Under the pieces are notes generated by a model. That model saw nothing but the letters and a program-made list of their open reading frames with translations, made no database searches and was not told the origin of the DNA. A program made the translations under genes and the position numbers. From Asterella californica (lineage: Eukaryota > Streptophyta > Marchantiopsida > Marchantiales > Aytoniaceae), in NCBI GenBank assembly GCA_036924285.1, contig JAYKYS010000015.1, forward strand, positions 4,216,001 to 4,280,000: a DNA stretch of 64,000 nt. Direction: 5' to 3'. Of this stretch, positions 47,008 through 59,907 are shown piece after piece (the first letter of the stretch is position 1; every line of letters starts with the position of its first letter).

Positions 47008-48800
47008 CATAGATTACCAAGAAGACAACCCACATTGCATTTCATCCTACTTCCTAACAGAAGATATAAAATATGAGAGAAGTAGATTGTATGAGAAGTT
47101 CAGAAGATGGTCGTGGGCTCCTGCTGTGACAGTGACCTCCTGGAAGACTCCCGAGACAGCTTCCGATTCAATGATGTTCTCGAAAGACTTCTCGCGGTCA
47201 GGCTTCCTTTCACTTGTCTCACGTGTCTTCTGCTTCCGACATGCAATCTAACCTCACAACAGACACAAGACATTCATACTATGTTCTTCCGACTTCTCAC
47301 CTCTCATACACACTCAGAAGAAGCTTGCTGCATGACGAGAAGACATGACCCTCGACCATTCTCTCCAGATTCTGTCAGCAAGACTTCTCACAACTCTCTT
47401 CTATGTTCGGGAAGAAGAAGAAGGAATAGAGTGCTATGGGTCCGCCAGAAGAGACCTCTAAAGGACCCTCACGTCTTCTCGTGTATTCTGCCAGCCTTTC
47501 CAACCTTCTAGTCTCTCTAGGAAGATGTGGATTTGAGAAGCTTGGAAGATCGAGAGACACAGACCTGGTTCTCAACTTCCAGCTTCTCGAAACAACAAAC
47601 AACTCACCAAGTCACTCAGGTTTCGTACCAAACCTCTCTCAACACAAAACCCAATCCAATCCACTCTTGATACAAATTGCACACAGTCGTCTTCCGAAGA
47701 CGTTCAAATGTCCAGAAGTGTCTTCCGAAGATGTTCAGATCTTCCGCATCGTCTTCTGTCCAAGGTTTCAGGAGAAGAGGTGCGGTAGGATAAAGAAATT
47801 GATAGCTGCGAGATCGAATTGGACAATGAGAGACAGGAAAGCTCGATTATAGCTTGGGAAGAAGCGAGAAGATGGCTGTCGAAAATTGGTCAGCGCTTTC
47901 ACGCCCAATTTCACAAAAGGAAATTCCGGGATGAGGAAAGCGATCGATGGGCTTCCTGCAAACAAGCAGGAAAGCGCGGGGGACACTAAACCAGAGGCGA
48001 GAAGTTGTGGAAAGGAGAAAGAACATGAGAAGAACCTCAAACAGTCTTCTGGCTGCTTCCTGTAGTGCCTTCAGTCTTCTACGCGCTTCCGGCTCCACCT
48101 CAACTCCAATGCGACCCCACAGAACTGCTCCTATCGTCGATTCTGAGCTACGTCCTGCTCCTTCCTCAATTGATCAATGCTCCACTTTCGGTACTTCTTC
48201 AATCGTCCTTCAATGTCTGCTTCCGGGAATCTACAGGGGACTCCTTCAGCTTCGATGGTGCCTCTTGCTCTCACAGAATCCTCCTCTCGCTCTCTCTCTG
48301 ACCTCGATTTGATCCTTGTTGTTCACGATTTCACTATGCTCGCTTTTCTTCACTCAATTTGGCATCTCCAAAATCAATCTTCTGCGCGTGGTGACATTCG
48401 ATGCGAGAAGCAGTCGCTGATTTTGCGCTAATGCGCTTCTCCTGTATCTTATTGTGCGATTAGGGGTTCTTCGACCTACCTGACCTACCTACTACCTTGG
48501 GCTACCTGGTAGGTACACCTACCCTCCTACTGGGTGGTGCGTGGTTGACGCCCATGCAGTCGCGGTCGTTATTTTCCGGAAGACACGCGTCTTCCGTCTT
48601 CCGTCTTCCAAAGACCTGGTCGAGAAGACGTCTTCTCGCGTCTCCGGAAGAAGTCGACTTCTTTTACAAAAGTTCTTAAGATCATCTTTCTTCTAAGCAA
48701 GATGTAATCTTAAGCAACAAGGTTATTTCAATTACACAGACATGTTATTAACTTCAAAAATTCCAAAAATTTGTAAATCATGTAAATTGTGGATACCACA
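47008..48800 (-). repeat. A2 3' LTR, proximal part
   Basis: Begins TGTGGTATCC at 48800 on the - strand, directly after the purine tract, and is homologous to 14260-16052. It diverges from the other copies at several places but keeps the landmarks AGATGATCTTAAGA, AGGTAGGTCAGGTAGG and the 47795-48060 block. No gene is present; small frames here are incidental. Confidence 0.8.
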
Positions 48801-48815
48801 TACGCCCACCCTCAC
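48801..48815 (-). other. Polypurine tract of A2
   Basis: On the - strand GTGAGGGTGGGCGTA lies between the end of integrase and the 3' LTR start. It is identical to the tract at 16338-16352. Confidence 0.75.
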
Positions 48816-48853
48816 ATGTTTGCGTCCCCGCAAACATCAGAGCTGGTTCACGC

Positions 48854-51800
48854 CTAATATTTCTTGACACGCCACCCATTAATGTGAGTGGTCATCAACA
48901 TATCATCTAACTCTTCCAGCTGCAAGGAGCCATTGTTGAAGACCTCCAAGACTCGATAAGGACCTATCCAGCGAAGATGAAGCTTCCCAAGGAACTTGAG
49001 ATGCTGTTGTCGTACAGAAGAACCAAGTCTCCATCCGCGACGGACTTTCTTCAGCTTGCCATCATAGTTCACCTTACGTTGTGCTTGTACTTTGTACGTC
49101 TTCTCCATAGCTGCATTCCTGTCTTCTTCGAACTCCACAAAGTTCAGAAGACGCTGCTCTTGGCTTTCCTCTTCTTCCATGCGTTCGGTAACGGCTAATC
49201 TGTAAGTAGGGACCTCTAACTCGATGGGAACAACAGGTGTCATTCCATAAGTTAGGTAGAAGAGTGTCTTCTGGGTTGTGATCTTAGGTGAAATCCTAAA
49301 AGTCCATAACACAGATGGCAGTTTCGTGTCCCAATCATACGCATGGTTAACTGTTACCTTATTCAGAATATTACAAAGAAGACCATTCGACTTCCCTGTC
49401 TGTCCGTTAGCTTTCGGGTTGTACGGTGTCGTCTTCCGATGCTTTATCCTGAAGTACTAGGTCAGGAGAGAAATAGTCTCATTTATAAAATGAGTACTCC
49501 TATCTGATACTAGTTCCAGCCGGTATCTATATCGAGTGATGAAGTTGTGCCAAAGAAACCTGACCACCACTGCGACGTCAGTCTTCCTTGTGGCTTCGCT
49601 TTCTATCATCTTTGTGGCGTAATCGGTAGCTATCAAGATGTACCGTGCTCGTGTTCTTCTAGTCAACGGGGCGATTGATCCCACAAAGTCGATTCTCCAC
49701 TTTTCAAAAGGAGCAAGCGGAAGAATGGGAGTAAGAGACCACCTAGTAGTAGTTGTTGGTCTTCCACCCTCTGACGCATCATATTTTCGGATCTCCTGAA
49801 AAGTGTCTCTTTACATGGTCGGCTACCAGTAGCCGGTGTCCAACATCTTCTTCACCGTGATCTTCAGCCCATAGTTTCCCACAGCATCTTTGTAGTGAAG
49901 ACCCGTGATCACTAGCTTAATCTCTGAAGGCTCAAGGCATCTCCTTAGCTTCTCGTCATGTCCCTTCTTAAACAGGATACCTTGGAAGATGACGTAAGGG
50001 CCTGCCTTGTGTAAGAAGACAGCCTTCTGCTCGGCATCTAATCCCTCGGGGTACTGTTGGTCTTCCAAGAACTTCCTCAAGTCCTTGAAGATCGATTCCT
50101 CTGTGGAAGTTGCAAAGACCGGATCAGAAGACCTAGTCTCGTCTTCTGGGAGCAAGCGGTACGCCTCCCCTCAGATGAGAGTGTCTCTGCAGAAATCGAA
50201 AACAGCTTCTCGTCAGAGAACTCGTCTTCCACTTCATCTTCTCGTCGCTCTGTCTCCAATCTGGATAGATAGTCAGCATTAACATGCTGTCTTCCAGGCT
50301 TGTACTCAACCGTGTAAGTAAATTCCTGGAGTAGAAGAATCCACCTAACTATCCTACCAGACAAATCTGCTTTCTTCACTAGATGTTTCAAAGAAAAATG
50401 ATCCACATAGAAGACAAACGGATTGGCTAGAAGATAGTGCCTAAACTTCCTACAGGAATAAATCATGCCAAGACGCTCTCTTTCAGTTGTAGAGTACTTC
50501 TTCTCTGCATCACTGAGTTGTCTTCCCGCATAGTAGATGGGATAATACTTCTTCTTCTCATCTTTCTGACTCAATACCACCCCGATGGCAAAAGCAGAAA
50601 CATCCACGTAAATGTGGAAGACTCTCTCTCAATCAGGCGGCCTTAGGATAGGAGATTCTGACAGAAGTCTTTTCATTTCTTCAAACGCTTCTTGCTGCTC
50701 AGAAGACCAAATGTAAGGTTCGTCCTTCTTCAGCAACTTGGTGAGTCTTCTTGCTACTTCTGCATACCTGTCAATAAACCTCTTGTAGTATCCTACGTTG
50801 TCCAAGAAACTTCTCAACTGAGTCAGGTTAGCAGGTGGGTGAAGTTTCATGATGACTTCCACCTTAGCACAGTCGACTTCTATACCTCTTCCAAAAATCC
50901 TATGTCCTAGCAAAATTCCTTCTGACATACCAAAGAAGCACTTCTCATGGTGAAGAGCCAAGCGATGCTCTCTACACTTCAAAAAACACTTCCTCAGAAA
51001 TTTCAGGTGATCTTCTTTCGATCCAAACACGCAAAAATCATACAAGAAGATCTCCATGAAAGTGCGAAGATACTCCTTGAAGATCGTGATCATCAGTCTC
51101 TGAAATGTGACGGGTGCGTTACATAAACCAAACGCCATTTGGTTGTACGCGTACGTGTCTCAATCAGTGATAAAAGTGATTTTCGACTTGTCTTCTTCTC
51201 TGATTGAAACTTGGTTGTACCCAGAATACCCATCCAGTAAGCTGTAGAACTCATGTCCTGCTACCTGGTCTAACATAGAATCGGTGAAGAATAAAAGATG
51301 GTGATCCTTTTTCGTGGCTAGTTCAGCTTCTGAAAGTCATAACACACTCGGATCTTACCTGTCTGCTTCTTCGGCACGATGACAATAGGAGCTACCCACT
51401 CACGACTAAGTACTGGGAAGATGACTCCTGCCTTCAAGTATTGGTCGATCTGATCCTTCATCAGAAGCGAGTACTTGAGGTTGAGTCGATACTGCCTCTA
51501 CCGTGTAGGAACAACACCCTCCACCAAGTCAATGCGATGCTCTCCTAGTTCTCGAGGTATGCCCTCCATGTCTTCTATGGTCCAAGCGAAGACATCCTGG
51601 AACTCTGTCAAAAGTTCTCTAAAGTCTTCCAATTGCTGGCCCTCAATCACCTTGGAAAGCTTCAGCTTCTTCCTAGGAGCAACCTCCATTTCTTGAAGAT
51701 CATCAGGGTTCACCATTCCTTCAGTATGACTGTACTCACTGGCACCAAAGTATTCCGGTTTGGGAGCTTCTTCCGATTCAGATTCGTCTTTTGGAAGATC

Positions 51801-52127
51801 AGCTAATTGGTCTTCTAAAGGAAAGATAGTACTTTCGTCTTCTGGAATACCAACTATCGGGTCTTCCGAAGGAAAGACGGTACTTTCGTCTTCTGGAAGC
51901 TCTTCTTCCGCAGTTTCGTGACACTCAATGTATCCACAGATCACTTCTTTTGCTATCTCTGCTACTTCTGTAGTACACAAGTTATTCACCACAAACTCAT
52001 CATATCGTTCATCAATGTCAGAAGACGCAGTTGAGTCTTCTGACGTGTACCCCTCAGTCGTAGAGGGAGTTTCACCTTGATGTCCGATCTTCATCCAAGG
52101 GAGTGAGACGTTGGTCTTCTCACCCGG
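48854..52127 (-). pseudogene. Family A copy 2: linker, RT, RNase H, integrase
   Basis: From the right edge: the linker with tandem acidic PEDEST repeats (51765-51925), RT (51497-50629), RNase H (50628-50077, YVDVSAFAIG, YVDHFSLKHL) and integrase (about 49850-48854: VSDRST, basic QRKVNYDGKLKK, WIGPYRVLEV). The RT catalytic FLDD of A1 is FLYD here (MEIFLYDF), which loses a metal-binding Asp. Stops or frameshifts occur near 51160, 51310, 50155, 49815 and 49457. The copy is dead but nearly colinear with A1. The coding start is not here: removing D1 and one CCGG joins this frame to the protease at 53985 (PKP/GEKTN). Confidence 0.92.
51765..51925 (-). repeat. Tandem acidic repeats in the protease-RT linker
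   Basis: Two to three 20-residue units of the type PEDESTVFPSEDPIVG repeat in tandem (60-bp DNA units rich in GAAGAC). A1 at positions 1-75 has fewer units. This region probably forms a flexible acidic spacer. Confidence 0.75.
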
Positions 52128-53984
52128 TATCGTGTCGGATATTGTGTGAAGGATGTCCAAGAAAACGCGAGGTTCTTGGCTGTGGAGATGTTGTGTGCTG
52201 AAACAGAGACAAGACAGAGAAGAACAACCACAAAAACGAACGCGCAATATATACCACTCCAAATGTATGTACACTGTCGTCTATTTCTCCTAACAGCACA
52301 AAACTGAGGAACAGACCAGAGCGGTCCGTAACCTACTTCAAAAGCCCTAAAACAAACCCCTGAATCGCAACCCTAGCCTGAAATCGCCGAAGCGTAGCTC
52401 AAAGCAAGAGAAACTTCTCTTTGCTAACAAACAGAGCCACAACAATATCACGCGATCCGAAACCCAAGTCCAAACCACATCCACGCACTAGCTCTTGGCT
52501 AAAGCTAGCTACCACAAGCCGTACACAACCAATTAAGTCCCTAACAAACTCAAAAAGACGAAATGCGTAGCAAAGGAACTGAAAAAGACCTATCTGAGAA
52601 CTTTCTCCTTTCTCCAAACGATCTTCAAATGTCGATAGGGTCTCCTTCCCTGACTCCTTTGGCTCAAGAAACCTTCAGATCTGACTCCCGATAGTCGAGA
52701 TATCGCCAATTTTCGGTCGTAGGTGACCGAACTTCCAGAAGCTCCTCTCTGCGGCTTAAAACCGCTCACACCGCACAAACGGATCGTCTAAACTGATATC
52801 CGTCCTTGCTGGTAGGTAGATCTGGCTACCCTGAACCCAACAAGACTCCAAACAAGCCGTTTGGAGTTCCCCTTGCAAAACCACTCGAGAAATTTGGTCG
52901 CAGGTTGCAAAAAACTGACGTAAATCGGCTCCCTGCGGCTCAAATTCGCTCACCACACCCAAACCAACAATCCAATTCACTTACAGTCTTCTCCTATGCG
53001 TACATGAGGACTCCCTGATCGCGTAGGCACCAAGAACGAAGAGCTTGGCTCACCGATCGCGAAGAACAATCCAATCTCAGGTCGCAAGCGATGAAAAACT
53101 TGACGCAAGCGCTTCCCTGCGAACCAATTTCACTCACAACTCCCAAACCGCCCGATGAAAACTGGTATCGTCTTCAATTTCCTGAAGAACTCGTTGTTTT
53201 GATCCCGATGGATCCAAGGACAAGTTTGGACTCCGGAACGGCCCGAACGGTCCAACTCTCCTTCACAGGTAACTGAAAACCCCAAATCTGCTTCATGCGT
53301 CTCAATTTCTTCCAGACCACCACCCCCGATCCGTCTCTTCAAGAACCGTCTTAACCTGTGCATAGCCTGCACAGATCTGAACCCGATGACACTTTGCACG
53401 CGTGTATTGGACTTCCCAATTCTCCAAAACATCCACCGAGAAGTCGCAGGAACAAGCAAGCCTCTTAAGCAGCCCCCTTGCAACAGTCTGTACGTACGAA
53501 GTTCAACCCTCAATAATAAGAAGCAGGTCCCTTGCATCTTTGATATAACGCCTGAAGCCCTAAATACCCAGTCAGCAAGTAACTAGGGGCCTAGCTTGAT
53601 TTTACCTTTTTTCGAATCGCATAACTTCTTCTCTGGATGTCCAAACGAAATAAACAAGATGCCTATGGAAAGCTGACAACGAGCTCTATCCATCTATGCG
53701 ATAAAAGTAAAGATCCGAAGTTGCGCCAAAAGCTCGTAAGCTGGGGCCTAGCTTGTTTTCTCCATCTTTCGAGTCCTGTAACTTCACTATGCGTCCAAAC
53801 GAAGTAGACAAAGTGCCTATGAAATGCTGACAAGGAGCACTATCCATTGGTGCGATAAAAACGAAGATCCGAAGTGGTGCCAAAAACCCGTAAGCTGGGG
53901 CCTAGCTTGTCTTCTCATGAGTGTCTTTGGAGCGACAAGCATCGAAGTTTGAATTTCATGTAGGAGCCGGTCCACGACACGACA
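52128..53984. mobile_element. Family D repeat D1 (probable solo LTR), TSD CCGG
   Basis: An 1857-bp block from TATCGTGTCGG to CACGACACGACA, with near-perfect terminal inverted repeats (TRTCGTGTCG). It is flanked by CCGG at 52124-52127 and 53985-53988. Its removal restores the A2 reading frame. A second copy is at 61129-63503. It has no gag or pol. A minisatellite with units starting GGGGCCTAGCTTG occupies 53586-53930. A solo LTR is the best reading; a non-autonomous DNA element with 4-bp duplication is possible. Confidence 0.85.
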
Positions 53985-54330
53985 CCGGCTTGGGTGTAGG
54001 ATTGGAAAATCTCAAACAATGTCTTCTCCAATCGATATTTACGTTTGCAGCATACAGCCATGGTCTTCCTATCAACACTTGATATCCAACCTTAGCTACA
54101 GGTCGCAAAATGATGTAAGTGAGGTCAAAAGATACTCCTCCAATTACCGTCAAGACATCTTTCAGTTGCCTCAAGGGTCGTCTTCTGGTCTGGTCCGCCC
54201 TTCTGAGGATTCTCGGAGTAGGCTGGAACTCAGTGAAGCCTAAGGCATGCGTAGTTTCTTCAATCATGATGTTAACTCCGGAGCCGGAATCAATAGGTAC
54301 CTTCTTCAGAAGACAGCCATGGATCTCCAT
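53985..54330 (-). pseudogene. A2 protease (retropepsin) domain
   Basis: On the - strand it reads KKVPIDSGSGVNIM, a standard Asp-Ser-Gly retropepsin active site. VLIGRPWLYAANVNIDW follows, the hydrophobic-Gly motif of the second half. It is continuous with pol once D1 is removed. The protease would cleave the Gag-Pol precursor. The frame is open in this segment, but flanking gag and pol are broken. Confidence 0.85.
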
Positions 54331-57182
54331 ATCAAGTTCTAGGGCTCATGTCCTCATGCTCTATCTTTAAGATCGGGGTACTCTGGGGAAGTTTCGCTGT
54401 TCTCCTCTTCCTCGATCCTCGAAGGATAGATTGTAACAGTTTCTTGTAACCAGCATTGTCATCCAAAAGCTGTTGGAAGGTTACATCCGCCTTCTGATTT
54501 CACAAATCTCGCAAGAAGTCATAAGAGGATTGCTTCAGAAGAGTAACTGGTGTTTCCAACAGAGAAGATGTAGGAGCTGCTTCTTTGGGTGGAAGATCCA
54601 AATGGTGTCTTCCTTCGACTGAAAGCTGTTCTCGTGAGACAAGGGCTGCCGTAGTCGGTGGAGGAAGCTGCTGTACTATCTTCCATCACTTCTCCAGCTC
54701 TTCTTGCATGATCGCTTCAACTTCTTGTCTAATGTCAGGAGCAAAGTACTTCGGATCTTCTCTGTCGTAAGCAGGAGAAGAAGACCGCTCAGGAGAAGAT
54801 GACCTCTCCTTACGCTGCTTCTTCTTGATCTCCTTCTGACGGGATTCTGACTTCCTTTTGCTTCTGATACTTACCTTGAATACTTCTTCTGGAGTCCAAC
54901 AGGACTTCTTTTGGAGTCCAACTGTCTGAATCCGGGCAAGGACTCCAAACAGTGCCATCCGCCAAAGTAAAAGATGACGTTTCCTCAAGTGGTTTCGTCT
55001 TCTGAGCTGCAGTCGTCTTTTGCATCTGAAGTTCCTTTCCTTTGTGCTTCCCAGGGTCTGGTTCGTCTTCCTCTATATGGAGACAATCCGTACAATCTCC
55101 AGGATCTTCTTCTTCTACCGTGATGTGTTGTACCACTACTAGCTCGAGTTTAGAAGCTGATACGGCTTCTGCAGGAGGTGTGGTCTCTGCAAATCTAACC
55201 ATTTGTCGTGGGCGTAGGGTCTGAGGACAATTTCCCGTGAAATGTTCTGCTTCCTTACAGTTTCCACACAAGAGCACTTGCCCAATCTGTCTTCTCGGAT
55301 GAGGACAAGTGAACCACCAGTGTCCTGTCTCTCCACAATTATTACATGCTCCAGGAAGAGAGTTTAGAGGTCGTTGTGATGAAGAAGGTTGCCAAGGCGT
55401 CATGGTCTGTACATTACTAGCCATGTCTCTAGGTGTATAACGATTATATTGAGCAGGAGGTGCAAGATGTATCGTCTCGATCTTATAGCAGGATTCTCCA
55501 TTGAGGTCGTGTAGATATCTCTCATCGTTTCTTCCCAACCTGCCCAATTAACAGTCTGGTCTTGCGTACACTGATCTCTGGTGTGTCCGGAAGAGTTGCA
55601 AAGGTTGCACCAAATGTTTGACCGAGAAGCCCTTGGTTGCTTCCGCTTGTCCTTCTGGTTCAGAAGATGAACCTTCAGGTCGGCAAACTGCTTCAGAACT
55701 TCATCGATCCGGGGATCAAGTGCAGACTGAAAGATCTGAGTCTGATGAATCTTCTGCACAACTTCTTCCCTGGATCGTGTCTTCTCCTTCTTCTTCTTCC
55801 GTGTCTTCTTCTCTAGTTCAGATTCCGATTCTGAACTTTCGACAGTAGACTCTTCAGAAGTAGAGGATGCTTCGGAATCACTTTTATCAGTTTCAATGGA
55901 CTTGGACTTCCTCTTGGACTTCCTAGAAGACTTCTTCGACTTCTTGGACTTCTTCGAGGTCTTCCCTCTATCTTTCGTCATATTCCGAGTGATGCTCGAG
56001 ATTTCATACTGCTAGGCATGCTTCTGTACTTCTACTAAATCATCACCTCCTCCTCTTCTGCAGTACAACTCCATATCTTGAGACAATCCTCCCAAGTACT
56101 AGTCCACGGCTTGCTGAGCACAATAACCGGGTCTTCCGTGGTTCTGAGGGATGTGATCCAGGAGGTCTTCAAACCTCTCGGTGTAATCCCGCAGTGTCTC
56201 TTTCTTCTTCCGTTTGAGCCTTTGAAGTTCTATGAGCGTCATCCGGTCATAGCCCACTCCTCTGAACCTCGGAAAGCTGCCTTCAGAGTAGCCCAAGCGG
56301 TCATTACTAACTCATCATCCAATATTTTACTCATCCATTTCCGTCTCTTCTCTACGATCAAACTAGGAAATACGCGGAGTCTGTCGACATCAGAGTCTTC
56401 CTTGTTGGATCGGGAGATGGTCTCGAATATCAAGATGAAGTCGTCCATGTCAGCATCATCGTCGTACGGATGATATTTCTGCCGAGTGTGAGAACCCATG
56501 TCGACTGCCAGCTGATGCGACTGCCAACTTCTTCCTCTCTCTGGTCCAGGTGGTGGAGATGGTCTTCTCGAAGGCCCAGGTCTGTCTGAATCACGAATGT
56601 CGTCTTGTGAGTCAGAGCTGCTGTCGCTGTCGTCTTTTGAGATGCCTGGAGCGATCTCCTCCAGTCTTCCTTCACCTTGAGAAGCCTCTCTCGTGCTTGG
56701 GAAGACGTCTTCCGTGTAACCAGTACCAAAATCTACTTTATACACGTGATCACCCGGTTGGCTTCTGTCTTCTCCAAGGATAATTGCTCGAGATGGAAAG
56801 TTCTTCCAAATCTACTGATCGGATCTTCCTGAGCTCTTCTTCTTTCCTTTGGTGTCTCACGGATACCCGCTGTTCTCTAGAAGCGATTTGCTGGGGTGAA
56901 TGTACCCACTCAGGGTCTTTACCCGTACGTCTTCTGCTTCTTCTTCTGGTCAGAGGCATCCACCAGAGTGCTGAGAAGAGATGTCCCTCTTCTTCTAATA
57001 CTAGATCTGGCAGACTGGATATCTGAACAACCTTTCACATGTTCTGAACGTCTTCTTCTCCTGTTTCATGTTGCACTCATTGCAGTCTTCCAAGATCGAG
57101 TCTTCCAAGAAGCTCTTGGAAGCGGAGAAGCAGCTTCTTCCAGTTCCTCCTGATGTATCTCATCAGCTTCTGGCTGCGGTTC
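54331..57182 (-). pseudogene. A2 gag: capsid-like region and three CCHC zinc knuckles
   Basis: Broken into frames at 56239-56745, 56099-56296, 55400-55981, 54810-55547 and 54686-54988. The capsid-like part has DDFILIFETISRS and ETLRDYTERFEDLLDHIP, which fit gypsy-type Gag. A Lys/Ser-rich segment follows (SKKSKKSKKSSRKSKRKSK). Three knuckles match C-x2-C-x4-H-x4-C: CNLCNSSGHTRDQC, CNNCGETGHWWFTC and CGNCKEAEHFTGNC. Acidic and Arg/Lys-rich linkers follow. Gag assembles the particle and binds RNA. The 5' end of gag, the leader and the last roughly 600 bp of the 5' LTR are missing at about 57183. Confidence 0.8.
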
Positions 57183-59907
57183 TTGTCTTCTAGCAAGATA
57201 GGGAAGATGGGGGAAGAAGAGAAAATGTCGGAAGCTCACTAGAAGAAGATAGGGGAAGAAGATGGGGGAAGATGGGGAAGAAGAGAAAATCCAAACAGGA
57301 GAAAACAAGATGAAAATGAGAAATTAAGACTCCGACAGGCTTCTAGTCCGGATCCTGACTAACAAGTCATCCCTGCTTGTAGTAATTTGGAGAGGAAGAC
57401 AACAAATTCGCTTACAATTACACAGTCTTCTACTTGAGGATGTCGTCTTCTGCTGTGGAAAGAAGACTTCTTTCTTCTTCTGTCGTTGCTTCGACTACTC
57501 CGTCTTCTGAGATCGCTTATCCATAGGACCGTCCGTACGTGGATCCTAAGTGCTCCACTGGATGAGACAAGCTTCGACTCTGCACAGCTTCTAACAATCA
57601 CCGCCACTCAAGGAGAATGCTTCCCATGCACAATTGGGTGTGAATTCTAGGAAACCCACTGCCTAAAAGACACGGACAAAGCTTCTGCACTCAAATCCAA
57701 AATCTATTCCTGAAGAAGAAGACACATTGGTGTTGGGAAGCTCACTCCCTCTACTTCTTGCTCCTACTCCTCGACACACCAGCTTAGCAACAGGACTACA
57801 CGATGATGCCGTTCCCTGCTCTAAACTGTCCACTACGTCCATCTACATCTTTGATCCACTGCTGGAAGCGAGGATGCAGACCCCTCCGATGTAATCCCAA
57901 TCTATTCGTATATCTCTAACATCGGGTGTAGTGTGTGTACAATGTGCCTCACATGTGTGTCACAAGTGTGTACGTGTGTAATGTGTGTGAAATCCTACTC
58001 TGCCTTCTAACTTATACTACCACCTTGAGGCGCATGAGAGAGTTCCCTTCCAATCCTCACTTGCAATCAAGGAGATGGGGCGCTGTCAAAAGACCACCAC
58101 CTCACATGCAGTCGATTCCCTGCCTTGGTTTAGAAACTTACTTCCTACTCATGCGCTGCCTATCCTGCCACATGGACAGTCATCTAATATTGCAAGTAAA
58201 CTGCCACCTCCTAAGATAGCAATTTCGGTTCTTATCAAAATTAGACAAGTCACAAGTCTTCTTGACTTGTTGTCTACTCTAATTCGCGGGGTGTAATCTC
58301 CTCCTGATCTACTCCTACCTGAACTCCTAACTCGGCTTCTAATAAGGTGGGAAGTGTGACTGAGGTGGCTTCCTCCTCAACATTCGTGGCTGGCTCAGTT
58401 GGTGCGGCTTCAGAAGACGGAAGCGTCTTATGGGAAGCTGAGTCGACTTCTGTGGTACTTGTTCGACATTGTGAGCTGTGGTGATCTCGCAGTGGTCCGA
58501 GGAAATCACCTCCTCCACTCGAAACACCTGAGAAGACAACTCTTTTTCCTGTCTTCCAGAAGACACCTTGTCTTCCGGGGCTTCTTTTGTAGTCTTCTCG
58601 GCTTCCAACGCTGTCACTACCAAGTGGACAGCGAGGTCGAACTCCTCCTTTTCCAAATCTGTCTCGATCGCTGGTCCTGGAGCCTGGGAAGGTGTAGCCT
58701 CTGGTGGTGAAATCGAAGGAAGATCATAAAGCGTCTTCAAACCCTCAATCTACCGATCCAAGTAACGGAACATACTTTCCTTGCACTCCACTAGCATCGC
58801 TCTGGATTCGTCATCCCACTCCTTAGCTAGGGTGAGAAGTTTCCACCGTCTGTGCTAGCAATCTTTGCGCGCGAGCTTCTGCTGCTTCCCGTTGTGTCTT
58901 CTCTGCTGCATCCTCTGCTTCTACGGCTTCCCGCAGTGTCTTCCACCTTGTCTTCTCCTCTACGAGGGTGATGATCTTATCTCTGACCCGCAGAACCTCC
59001 TGGTCACGCTGCTGTAGACGTGTCTGCAACTCTTGGTTGCTCTTCCTCAACTGTGCTGACTCCTTGGCAGAAGCGACTGCTTCCGTCTTGTACTTCACCG
59101 CAAGCTTCTCCATGGTGCGGAGGTTAGCTTCTAGCGCTTCTACCTTCTTCTAGACTTCTTCCTGCTGCATCAGGGTGCACAGACCGAATCCAAGTCGTAA
59201 TGGCTTCTCCTGAGCCATCGCGCGCTTCTCCACCAACTCCATAGCTGGCTGAATCTCCGAATGGAAGAAGACGCTGAACTCCTCCAACCTTCTTCTCGCG
59301 GAAGATAGGTTCATCTCCACAATCCGATCGGATGTGTCTTCCTTGTCTTCCAGAGGCAAGGATGCCTCTTCCACCAGTGTGGTCTTTTGCTTCTGCGCAC
59401 GAGAAGACACTATTCTTCTCATCTTCCGGGGTGGAAGATCCCTTCCCACGACAGAAGCGGTTCTCTCCACTACGCTTCCTCGCATTGCAGTAGGAATGTT
59501 CATCCAACCTTCGTCTTCTGGAGTCTTCGGAAGACTCCTTGTAGTGATAGAAGCGGTCTTCTGCGTAGCTCGAGCACTCAAGGGCTCCTCCTGAGAGTCG
59601 GACTCCGATCTAGAGTGAATGATCGGGAAGGAAGTGGTCTTCTTAGGTACGCTCCTAGGTCTCATCTTCCTCGGTGATGTCGCGTCTTCCGAACCACTGG
59701 AGTCGTCTTCTCTCACCAGAAGCGTCTTCTGATGAGTGCTTGATCTCATCTGCGACACTAGAGTGAGAGGAGAAGTCATGACCGCGGCTCGGTCGTCTTC
59801 TCCTGACGTCTCCTCCTTGATCTCGTGCTGTCCTGTTGACCCATACCTCGCCAACTGATCTTCTTCTTCAGGTCCTCCTTGGATACGTATAGATAACAGA
59901 AGAACGG
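57183..59907 (-). repeat. A2 5' LTR (partial), interrupted by element E
   Basis: Homologous to the ORF and 3' part of the family A LTR and lying directly upstream of gag in the same orientation, as a 5' LTR must. The terminal roughly 600 bp (equivalent of 10084-10660) is deleted at the gag side. At 59908 it is cut by element E inside the LTR ORF; the rest should lie beyond the window. Confidence 0.75.
58274..59907 (-). pseudogene. LTR ORF in A2 5' LTR
   Basis: Reads from the point of E insertion through EIKEETSGEDD, the SRSESDSQEE linker, LPPRKMRRIVSS, the coiled coil (QLRKSNQELQTRL) and the acidic tail to a TAG at 58274-58276. A deletion near 58840 and stops near 58751 and 59153 disable it. 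It confirms that the in-frame TAG of the 11719-14061 copy is not shared. Confidence 0.75.

Noticed and set aside
52128..52274. The N-terminal 50 residues of the A2 pol frame starting at 52274.
   Set aside because: They are read through the D1 repeat; the true A2 sequence joins the protease at 53985 once D1 is removed.
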